In this document: in pieces, positions 1-5,192 of the stretch | Layout: each line of letters begins with the position of its first letter | How positions within the stretch are numbered: position 1 is the first letter of the stretch | NCBI GenBank assembly: GCA_017938565.1 | Contig: JAGBBI010000144.1 | Coordinates: forward strand, 1-5,192 | From: Clostridia bacterium | GTDB taxonomy: Bacteria; Bacillota_A; Clostridia; Christensenellales; UBA1242 | DNA length: 5,192 nucleotides | Direction of reading: 5' to 3' | Program-made: the position numbers and the translations under genes | The notes under the pieces: model-generated | The model's input: the letters and a program-made list of their open reading frames with translations, nothing else | Told to the model about the DNA's origin: nothing | Databases searched by the model: none

Positions 1-2
1 AA

Positions 3-527
3 ATTGATGAAATGAGTACAAAAGCAATAAACGAATCAATAAGTGAAGTGATGTTGGGGACCGTTAATTATGATGATTTAATACACATAGTAACCGACGG
101 CAATGGCAAAATAACAATGCTTCAAGCGAACTCAATAGTTATAAATACATTAACGCAAGAGGTAGTTAAAAAAACGTATAATTCACTGTTTAATAGGCTT
201 TATGACCCGCTTTATATACCACTCGGTTCGTTTAGTGGAATTCCAGCCTTTTCAAATTGGGGTCCAATAATATCAATCGAAATTTCTCCATATGGAAATG
301 TAAATTGTAAATTTATAAGTGAGTTTAAAACGGGTGGAATAAACCAAACAATTCATAAAATTTATGCACTAGTGGATACCAAAGTTTCGGTTGTGCTACC
401 CCTTAATAAATTAGTATGTGAAAATTCTGCTGAGGTTTTAATTTGCGAAAGTTTGATAATTGGAGATATACCAGACACATATTTAATGGCTGAAGAAAAA
501 GGAGACTTATTAAATATGGCAGGCTAG
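3..527 (+). CDS. yunB: Sporulation protein YunB family, 5'-truncated by the window edge
   Basis: C-terminal part of a YunB-like protein, a family made during sporulation in Bacillus and Clostridia; its biochemical role is not established. Family-like features, in order: an INESISE helix followed by NYDDLIHI, a D-G-N-G-K-I turn (about nt 96-113), an IPLGSFSG segment near nt 213-236, a WGPIISIEISP strand (about nt 255-287), the hallmark GINQT-x-H motif at nt 336-356, and a final IIGDIPDTY (about nt 456-482). An ATG at nt 12 is open, but it has no ribosome binding site and the frame stays open to the left edge (I-D-E before the Met). The family is usually longer, with an N-terminal membrane segment that is absent here, so I treat the true start as outside the window. 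Stop is TAG at 525-527. No terminator is visible after it, so readthrough into the next genes is possible. The family call rests on remembered motifs, not a search. Confidence 0.85.
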   Translation: MDEMSTKAINESISEVMLGTVNYDDLIHIVTDGNGKITMLQANSIVINTLTQEVVKKTYNSLFNRLYDPLYIPLGSFSGIPAFSNWGPIISIEISPYGNVNCKFISEFKTGGINQTIHKIYALVDTKVSVVLPLNKLVCENSAEVLICESLIIGDIPDTYLMAEEKGDLLNMAG

Positions 528-536
528 AAAAAAACC

Positions 537-565
537 TTGTAAAATTTCATATTATGTGTTATTAT
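537..565 (+). promoter_or_regulatory. SigA-type promoter for the desulfurase-thiI operon
   Basis: A -35 box TTGTAA (537-542; four of six matches to TTGACA) is followed by a 17-base spacer and a -10 box TATTAT (560-565; five of six). A TG at 557-558 sits one base before the -10, giving an extended -10. Transcription would start near 571-573, leaving a leader of only about 22-24 bases, too short for a riboswitch or T-box. This suggests the sulfur-transfer genes are transcribed independently of the upstream sporulation gene. Predicted from sequence only. Confidence 0.62.
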
Positions 566-583
566 ACATTCTAAAAGATGATT

Positions 584-588
584 AGGAG
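584..588 (+). promoter_or_regulatory. Ribosome binding site of the cysteine desulfurase
   Basis: AGGAG lies six bases before the ATG at 595, good Shine-Dalgarno spacing. It fixes that start, which also places the conserved LDNASTT motif at residues 4-10 as usual in this family. Confidence 0.85.
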
Positions 589-594
589 TAATAT

Positions 595-1734
595 ATGTTT
601 TTTTTAGACAATGCAAGTACAACAAGGTGCGATGAAGAGTCGGCTGAAATTGTAAAAAATGCCTTAATAGATGATTATTTTAACCCGTCAGCGAAGTATT
701 TTCCAGCGGTGCATCTCTCTTCAAAATTAAATGAGTGCAGAAAGGAAATTTTAGATACGCTGTTTGCAATAAATTATGACGTTATATTTACTGCAAGTGC
801 AACCGAGGCAAACAATTTGGTGCTAAATTCTGCGTGCTCTAAAGCGTATAAGTCCATTGTTTCACTTGGAGAGCACTCATCGATTTATGAAACAACAAAA
901 CTGCTTAGGAATAAAGGTTTTGAAATTGAAGAGTTGAAGTTGAATAGGGATGGAACGGTAGATTTTGACAATTTTAGAGAAATTATTCAGCCGAACGTTG
1001 GATTTGTTTCGGTTATGCTTGTTAGTAACGAGACAGGGGCAATTAATGATTGTAAAAAATTAGTGGCATATGCAAAATCTGTTAATCCGAAAATATTATT
1101 TCATATCGATGCAGTCCAAGGTTATTGTAAACTGCCTATTAATCTTGAAGACATTGGTGCTGATTATATGACTATATCCAGTCATAAAATTCACGGACCA
1201 AAAGGAGTAGGTGCATTAATTGCGAAAAAGAAATCGAAACTGACTCCTCAAATAATCGGTGGTGGGCAAGAGAATGGTATTAGGTCGGGGACAGAGAATT
1301 TGCCTGCGATAGTTGGTTTTGTTAATTCTGCAAAAAAACAAACAAAGGATATTGTTGCACGATTTGAAAGGGTTTTAACATATAAAAAGACCTTCTATGA
1401 GTTGCTCATAAAAAAGGCGAAGGCTGAAAATATTGAAGTAACATTGAATGGAAGTATGGAGACTTCTTCACCATATATTTTGAGCATTTCGTTTCCGCAT
1501 ACAAAAGCCGAAATATTATTACATAGTTTAGAGTCGTATGATATATTAGTAGGCACAGGCTCTGCTTGCAATTCTAAACATAAAGGCAACAGGGTTTTGT
1601 CCGAGATGGGGAAAAATGACTTAGAAGTGGAAGGGAATATTCGTATATCATTCAGTGAAGAAAGCTTAAGCTATGATGCAGAATATATAACAGATAAAAT
1701 AATAGAATGTGTTACAAAAATAAAGAGGAAATAA
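595..1734 (+). CDS. iscS: Cysteine desulfurase (NifS/IscS family, likely ThiI partner)
   Basis: PLP-dependent enzyme (379 aa) that converts L-cysteine to L-alanine and holds the sulfur as a cysteine persulfide for transfer to acceptors. Visible landmarks: N-terminal LDNASTT (4-10); SATEANN (68-74), which packs on the cofactor phosphate; GEHSS with H94 stacking on PLP; SNETG (144-148) with N145; HIDAVQG (170-176) with D172 and Q175; SSHKIHGPKG (195-204) with the Schiff-base lysine K198; GIRSGTEN (228-235); and GTGSACNS (320-327) with catalytic C325 on its mobile loop. Length is typical and nothing essential is missing. The thiI start follows after two bases, so the main sulfur acceptor is probably ThiI. 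This matches the dedicated NifZ-ThiI pair of Bacillus subtilis rather than a Fe-S assembly context, as no iscU/sufU is in view. The protein is cytosolic, with no signal peptide or membrane segment. The symbol is used in the broad family sense; nifZ or nifS-like would be equally fair. Confidence 0.95.
   Translation: MFFLDNASTTRCDEESAEIVKNALIDDYFNPSAKYFPAVHLSSKLNECRKEILDTLFAINYDVIFTASATEANNLVLNSACSKAYKSIVSLGEHSSIYETTKLLRNKGFEIEELKLNRDGTVDFDNFREIIQPNVGFVSVMLVSNETGAINDCKKLVAYAKSVNPKILFHIDAVQGYCKLPINLEDIGADYMTISSHKIHGPKGVGALIAKKKSKLTPQIIGGGQENGIRSGTENLPAIVGFVNSAKKQTKDIVARFERVLTYKKTFYELLIKKAKAENIEVTLNGSMETSSPYILSISFPHTKAEILLHSLESYDILVGTGSACNSKHKGNRVLSEMGKNDLEVEGNIRISFSEESLSYDAEYITDKIIECVTKIKRK
1724..1728 (+). 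promoter_or_regulatory. Ribosome binding site that decides the thiI start
   Basis: AGAGG inside the last codons of the desulfurase gene lies eight bases before the ATG at 1737. The frame is also open from an ATG at 1707, but that start would add ten residues of poor family fit and has no Shine-Dalgarno site. Starting at 1737 gives the family-like N-terminus MEQDAILIRYSEI. Confidence 0.8.
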
Positions 1735-1736
1735 AA

Positions 1737-2909
1737 ATGGAACAAGATGCAATTTTAATAAGATATTCGGAAATATTTTTAAAAGGTAAAAATAGAGGAT
1801 ATTTTGAAAGGGTTTTAAAAAATGAAATCAATTCAAGACTTGTGGACTACGGAACAAAACTTGAAATAGTTTCTGGAAGATATATCGTAAGCGGGTTCGA
1901 TATAAATTTCAAACATAAAATTATTTCTATTTTACAAAAAGTTCCAGGGATTTATTCGTTGTCTCCTGCCATAACCGTTGAAGCCAGTGTAGATGAAATA
2001 AAAAATGTTGTACGAGAAGTAATGAAAGATAAGGTAGGTTCATTCAGGGTAACAACAACAAGAGCAGATAAAAACTTCCCAATTCCGTCAATGGAGTTTG
2101 CAAGAGAACTTGGCGCTGAGGTATTAAGAAATAACCATACATTAAAGGTTGATTTACATAACCCTCAAATAAATTTGCAGGTAGATATAAGAACAAATAA
2201 CAAAGCATACATCTATTTTGAAGAATTAATGGGTGTTGGTGGAATGTCTGTTGGAACAGCGGGGAATGGTTTATTGCTACTATCGGGCGGAATTGATAGT
2301 CCTGTTGCTGGATTTATGATGATTAAAAGAGGTTTAAGAATTTCTGCACTACACTTCGAAAGTTTTCCATATACAAGTCCGCAAGCATTAGATAAAGCAA
2401 AAGAACTTGCCGGAGTATTGGCTGGCTTTAATGGACAGATTGATTTGTATGTTGCAAACATTTCAAGAATCCAAGAAGCAATACATGAGAATTGCCACCC
2501 AGATTATATGATTACGCTAGTTAGAAGATTTATGCTAAGAATTGCGAATAAACTTACATCCGACAAAAATTTGGGATGCTTAATTTCTGGTGAAAGTTTA
2601 GCACAAGTTGCAAGTCAAACTTTGGAAAGTATGACAACCATAGGTGAGGCTTGGGGCTCAGATAAACCATTTTTTAAGCCTCTTATAGGTTTTGATAAGA
2701 TTGAAACGATAAGACTTGCCGAAAGAATTGGGAGTTACGAAATAAGTATTCGTCCATATGATGATTGTTGTACAGTCTTTTTGCCTGATTCTCCAGTAAT
2801 AAAGCCTAGGCTTGATAGGGTTCGAAGAGAGGAGCAAAGATTAGGTGATATTGATGAACTGGTTGAAGATGTTTATAAAAATCTTCAGGTCTTTACTATA
2901 AAACCATAA
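1737..2909 (+). CDS. thiI: tRNA sulfurtransferase ThiI (4-thiouridine synthase), rhodanese-less type
   Basis: ATP-dependent enzyme (390 aa) that adenylates U8 of tRNA and inserts sulfur to give 4-thiouridine, a near-UV photosensor; in some bacteria it also supplies sulfur for thiamine thiazole. Domain order: N-terminal ferredoxin-like domain (about 1-60, with RYSEIFLKGKNR at 9-20 and SGRY at 46-49), THUMP domain (about 61-165, including FRVTTTRADKNFP at 103-115), then the PP-loop pyrophosphatase domain with the ATP-binding loop SGGIDSPVAG (183-192). GESLAQVASQT (285-295) and YDDCCTVFLP (341-350) are also typical. C344/C345 lie where the conserved catalytic-domain cysteine of ThiI is found. 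The protein ends soon after, so the C-terminal rhodanese domain of the roughly 480-residue E. coli enzyme is absent, as in Bacillus. Sulfur must then come directly from the desulfurase, consistent with the two-base gap to the upstream gene. A strong hairpin terminator closes the operon just downstream. Confidence 0.97.
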   Translation: MEQDAILIRYSEIFLKGKNRGYFERVLKNEINSRLVDYGTKLEIVSGRYIVSGFDINFKHKIISILQKVPGIYSLSPAITVEASVDEIKNVVREVMKDKVGSFRVTTTRADKNFPIPSMEFARELGAEVLRNNHTLKVDLHNPQINLQVDIRTNNKAYIYFEELMGVGGMSVGTAGNGLLLLSGGIDSPVAGFMMIKRGLRISALHFESFPYTSPQALDKAKELAGVLAGFNGQIDLYVANISRIQEAIHENCHPDYMITLVRRFMLRIANKLTSDKNLGCLISGESLAQVASQTLESMTTIGEAWGSDKPFFKPLIGFDKIETIRLAERIGSYEISIRPYDDCCTVFLPDSPVIKPRLDRVRREEQRLGDIDELVEDVYKNLQVFTIKP

Positions 2910-2919
2910 ATTATCAATT

Positions 2920-2955
2920 AAAAGTATTAGAAACTTAAATCTAATACTTTTTTTA
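2920..2955 (+). terminator. Rho-independent terminator after thiI
   Basis: A perfect 10-bp inverted repeat, AAAGTATTAG at 2921-2930 and CTAATACTTT at 2941-2950, encloses a 10-base loop. It runs into seven T residues (2948-2954) and more T-rich sequence. The stem has only two G-C pairs and the loop is rather large, so it is weaker than a textbook terminator but normal for an AT-rich genome. It begins 11 bases after the thiI stop and separates the sulfur operon from the peptidase genes. Confidence 0.85.
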
Positions 2956-2957
2956 TT

Positions 2958-2985
2958 TTGCTTTTCATATAAAATTGGTTATAAT
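2958..2985 (+). promoter_or_regulatory. Probable SigA-type promoter for the M16 peptidase pair
   Basis: A perfect -10 box TATAAT (2980-2985) lies 16 bases after a weak -35 box TTGCTT (2958-2963; three of six matches). The predicted start is near 2991-2993, giving an untranslated leader of about 30 bases. The -35 sits directly against the T tract of the thiI terminator, so termination of one unit and initiation of the next share a very compact spacer. The weak -35 means the assignment rests mostly on the -10 and the position. Confidence 0.6.
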
Positions 2986-3006
2986 TAATTTATATTATTA
3001 AAAATC

Positions 3007-3013
3007 AAAGGGA
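3007..3013 (+). promoter_or_regulatory. Ribosome binding site that decides the start of the first M16 gene
   Basis: AAAGGGA lies seven bases before the ATG at 3021. An in-frame TTG at 3015 would be only one base from this site, too close to be used, so the ATG is the better start. Confidence 0.75.
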
Positions 3014-3020
3014 ATTGGTT

Positions 3021-4418
3021 ATGAAGCAAACATTGGTAAATTATCCAAATAAATTCAGGGCAGTATTTGCAGGCAATTCTTCGTCTGCTGTTGCTATTTC
3101 GGTAAGTATCTGTGCGGGAGCTGAGCAGGAGCCTAAAAATATGAGTGGAGTAACTCATTTGATTGAGCGACTATTAAAGCAAAATATAATGAGCAACATA
3201 ACAGCGTTTGGTGGAGTGGTTGAGACAAGAACGGATTTTGAGCATATTGAAATAACAGTTTCGACGCTTAGGCCATACATAGCAAATGCTTTAATTGCAA
3301 TAAGTTCAGCAGTTTTTGACTTTACTCCCAAATTTGCAAGTTTTGAAAGAGAGAAGGCAAAAATTTTATCTGAAATTGAAAAATCAAAATTCAATCCAAT
3401 GTCTATTTTATCCTCAATTACTCAAAAACAAATGTATAAGGGAACAAGTCTTGCAACTGAAATTTTGGGTACAGATAAAACGATAACCTCATTTGCTCTT
3501 GATGAAGTAAAAGAATATTATAGGTCAATTTTAACAGCCGACAGTATCATTTTATCAATGGTTGGGGATATTTGTGATAAACGGATTATTGAAGCCGGTG
3601 TAAATGATAATAATTCTGGCAATAATTTTGTTGTTGAGAACAATTCGAAAGATAGTGTTGTTGATACAAAGTGGATTATTCCGACACTTGATCGACTTAA
3701 AAGCAGTAATTTGTCCGATTTGAAAACTTTGGCTTCCTATTCTGAGGTTCAAGACCTTGTAAATAAACATTTTTATGCACGTACATTAGAACTAAAAAAT
3801 ACAAAAAGAAAGAAAAAGACAAAATACACAGTTCCCGATTCTCCAATTTTTATTGAAAAATCTAAGTCGTTAAACCAAACGAGGTTCCAACTTTCTTTTC
3901 CATCGGCCCCATATGATTCGGCAGGTTATAAGTATGGGAAATTATTGGAAGATTATCTAAACACTTATTTAAGGGTAGAACTTTCAAACACTTCCGGAGT
4001 ATATGGAGTAAATGTTTCAATATCACAATTTAAAGGCAATGGCCATATATCCATTACATTTGCTGTTGATGAAGAAAAATCGGTAGAGGTTTACAATAAA
4101 ATCTTATCTACACTAATTAAGATAAAGTCGGAAACAGTAACCACGATTGAATTTAATTCGCTTGTTACAAAATATAAAACTCAAGTTGCACTTAAACACG
4201 AAAAAATAACCGATTTAGCACTTAGGTTTAATAAATGGCTGTATTTAAAAAATAAGTTATTTAACTTGCCGAATGAATTAGTAGCAATAGATTCACTAAC
4301 ATACGGAAACTTTATCTATATATGTAAACAGACGCTTGATTTTTCTAAAATGGTGGTTGTTTGCTTAGGAAGAAAAATCGAAAAATTTAACCCTTTTGCG
4401 TTGTTGGGAGGTAAATAA
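3021..4418 (+). CDS. Degenerate M16 (insulinase/MPP-like) peptidase homologue, probably non-catalytic subunit
   Basis: Protein of 465 aa with the two-domain outline of M16B peptidases. The N-terminal domain aligns by eye with the downstream gene product: GVTHLIER (43-50) matches GLAHLLEH, LSEIEKSK (116-123) matches the distal-glutamate helix, TSLATEILGT (142-151) matches TGLGFDIAGD, and SMVGD (179-183) matches SVVGD. The zinc motif reads HxxER, with R50 replacing the second His, although H46, E49 and distal E118 remain. The segment between this helix and the following FGG is about eight residues shorter than in the neighbour and lacks the FKGT turn. The NAxT-type strand is changed to VETRT (67-71). 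A long linker (about 190-280), rich in Asn and containing KRKKK (262-266), is roughly 50 residues longer than its counterpart. The C-terminal M16 domain starts near 282 (SLNQTRFQLSF). There is no signal peptide or membrane segment, so it is likely cytosolic. The 1-bp overlap with an intact M16 gene suggests one complex. Substrate is unknown. YmfF of Bacillus is an analogous inactive partner but looks different in sequence. Confidence 0.85.
   Translation: MKQTLVNYPNKFRAVFAGNSSSAVAISVSICAGAEQEPKNMSGVTHLIERLLKQNIMSNITAFGGVVETRTDFEHIEITVSTLRPYIANALIAISSAVFDFTPKFASFEREKAKILSEIEKSKFNPMSILSSITQKQMYKGTSLATEILGTDKTITSFALDEVKEYYRSILTADSIILSMVGDICDKRIIEAGVNDNNSGNNFVVENNSKDSVVDTKWIIPTLDRLKSSNLSDLKTLASYSEVQDLVNKHFYARTLELKNTKRKKKTKYTVPDSPIFIEKSKSLNQTRFQLSFPSAPYDSAGYKYGKLLEDYLNTYLRVELSNTSGVYGVNVSISQFKGNGHISITFAVDEEKSVEVYNKILSTLIKIKSETVTTIEFNSLVTKYKTQVALKHEKITDLALRFNKWLYLKNKLFNLPNELVAIDSLTYGNFIYICKQTLDFSKMVVVCLGRKIEKFNPFALLGGK
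4407..4411 (+). promoter_or_regulatory. Strong ribosome binding site inside the upstream M16 gene
   Basis: GGAGG (within GGGAGG at 4406-4411) is six bases before the ATG at 4418 and lies in the last codons of the upstream peptidase homologue. With the TAATG stop/start overlap it points to translational coupling and near-equal synthesis of the two subunits. Confidence 0.85.
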
Positions 4419-5192
4419 TGAACAACTCAAAACTTATAACTTTTAAAAATGGATTAAGGTTAGAGTTTGTAACAAAACCACAAAATATGGTTCAGGCGAC
4501 ATTTAAGGTCGCTTTTATGGTTGGGTCAGAGGACGAAAAGAAAGAAGAGGGACTGGCACATCTTTTAGAACATTGTATGTTTAAAGGGACAAAAGAATAT
4601 ACACAAGAACAACTATCTATTGAACTAGACAAGATTTGTGCTATGCCAAACGCAAGCACATCGGCTGAGTTCACGATTTATGAGGCAAAGTTTCCAAAGT
4701 TTAATATTGAAAGTCTGATCGAGTTATTCTCTAAAATGATTTTTGAAAGCACATTTGACGAGTCTGGCATCGAGAATGAGAAGCTAGTTGTAATTGAGGA
4801 AATTAAAATGCACAATGATGTTCCGTCTGATTGTGCATTTGACCAGTTAACAAACACAATGTATGCAGGAACAGGGCTTGGATTTGATATCGCTGGCGAT
4901 GAAAAGTTATTGAAAAAGTTAACAAGGCAAGACCTGATAGATTTTAGGAATACGCACTATATCCCTGAAAATACAATTATTTCGGTTGTGGGAGATTTTG
5001 ATGAAAAAATCATAATGGAATTGATTGAAAAATATTTTGCGTCAAGATTTTGTGAAATAAACAGTGCGTTAAAAGAACAAAAAAAATGGACGCAAGAAGT
5101 GCATAATAAGCCACAAGTTGTTGTAAAGAATAAAAAGATAAATCAAGCAAATGTAATGATGGGTGCATATACAACAGGCTATGGGCATCCAG
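4418..5192 (+). CDS. M16 family zinc metallopeptidase (MPP/YmxG-like), catalytic subunit, 3'-truncated by the window edge
   Basis: The first 258 residues are present of a protein that in this family is usually about 400-430 aa; the frame is open to the right edge. The inverted zinc motif is intact: HLLEH at 48-52 (H48 and H52 bind zinc, E51 activates water), and the third ligand is E128 in VVIEEIKM, 76 residues after H52, the MPP-like spacing. Other family marks are FKGTKEYT (55-62), NASTSAEFT (78-86), YIPENTIISVVGDF (181-194) and the opening of the second M16 domain at INQANVMMGAY (241-251). This looks like the general M16B group (YmxG/processing-peptidase type), not the very long pitrilysins. 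No signal peptide is seen. The gene overlaps the degenerate M16 gene by one base and presumably supplies the active site of a heterodimer. One oddity: the usual Gly-Gly before the NAxT strand reads CAMP (74-77). The missing C-terminal domain would show whether the substrate-binding Arg/Tyr pair is kept. Confidence 0.92.
   Translation, partial: MNNSKLITFKNGLRLEFVTKPQNMVQATFKVAFMVGSEDEKKEEGLAHLLEHCMFKGTKEYTQEQLSIELDKICAMPNASTSAEFTIYEAKFPKFNIESLIELFSKMIFESTFDESGIENEKLVVIEEIKMHNDVPSDCAFDQLTNTMYAGTGLGFDIAGDEKLLKKLTRQDLIDFRNTHYIPENTIISVVGDFDEKIIMELIEKYFASRFCEINSALKEQKKWTQEVHNKPQVVVKNKKINQANVMMGAYTTGYGHP

Noticed and set aside
12..14. ATG near the left edge as a real start of the sporulation gene
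   Set aside because: No ribosome binding site is visible, the frame is open upstream, and YunB proteins are normally longer with an N-terminal membrane segment.
571..586. Small inverted repeat CTAA...TTAG near the desulfurase ribosome binding site
   Set aside because: A four-base, nearly all A-T stem is too weak to be a credible attenuator or operator.
1707..1736. Upstream in-frame ATG for thiI, overlapping the end of the desulfurase gene
   Set aside because: It lacks a Shine-Dalgarno site and adds ten residues before the family-like N-terminus; AGAGG at 1724-1728 supports the ATG at 1737.
1363..1818. Exact 16-base repeat, 1363-1378 and 1803-1818, encoding Phe-Glu-Arg-Val-Leu in both the desulfurase and thiI
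   Set aside because: Both copies are in frame within unrelated parts of conserved proteins and flanks do not match; best explained as coincidence in AT-rich coding sequence.
3015..3020. TTG two codons before the chosen ATG of the first M16 gene
   Set aside because: Only one base separates it from the AAAGGGA site; the ATG at 3021 has normal spacing.
1395..4674. Several short open frames on the minus strand (for example 1395-1589, 2213-2461, 3155-3394, 3555-3770, 4492-4674)
   Set aside because: All lie antisense within well-supported conserved genes and show no recognisable domains.
1..5192. CRISPR, insertion sequence, tRNA/rRNA, riboswitch, phage or toxin-antitoxin elements
   Set aside because: No regular repeats, terminal inverted repeats, cloverleaf or conserved RNA motifs were seen; genes are tightly packed with only two short spacers (67 and 111 bases).

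Overview
The window is a co-directional, AT-rich stretch (roughly one third G+C by eye) carrying five protein genes, all on the + strand. It looks like a spore-forming member of the Firmicutes (Bacillota), most likely a Clostridia-type lineage. The evidence is a YunB-family sporulation protein at the left edge, a cysteine desulfurase-ThiI pair with the rhodanese-less Gram-positive ThiI architecture, purine-rich Shine-Dalgarno sites and compact AT-rich promoters. I cannot assign a genus.

Layout. (1) 3-527: 3' part of a yunB-like sporulation gene; its start lies left of the window. (2) 528-594: short spacer with a good SigA-type promoter and a ribosome binding site. (3) 595-1734: cysteine desulfurase with all the expected PLP and catalytic residues. 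(4) 1737-2909: thiI, only 2 bases after the desulfurase stop; the two form an operon for 4-thiouridine in tRNA and/or thiazole sulfur. (5) 2910-3020: a perfect 10-bp terminator hairpin with a T tract, running directly into a second SigA-type promoter. (6) 3021-4418: a degenerate M16 (pitrilysin/MPP-like) peptidase homologue. (7) 4418-5192: an apparently active M16 peptidase whose start overlaps the previous stop by one base; it is cut by the right edge.

How they work together. The desulfurase takes sulfur from cysteine and should pass it as persulfide to ThiI, which adenylates and thiolates tRNA U8. The M16 pair probably forms a heterodimer in which the second subunit supplies the zinc site (HxxEH plus a distal Glu) and the first, with HxxER and an altered N-terminal domain, supplies the other half of the chamber. 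Its substrate is unknown and nothing in view identifies it.

Most of the window is ordinary chromosomal core. I see no CRISPR array, insertion sequence, tRNA, rRNA, riboswitch or phage signal. The part most worth a second look is the M16 pair, especially the degenerate subunit with a deletion near its former active site and an extra basic, Asn-rich linker of about 50 residues.
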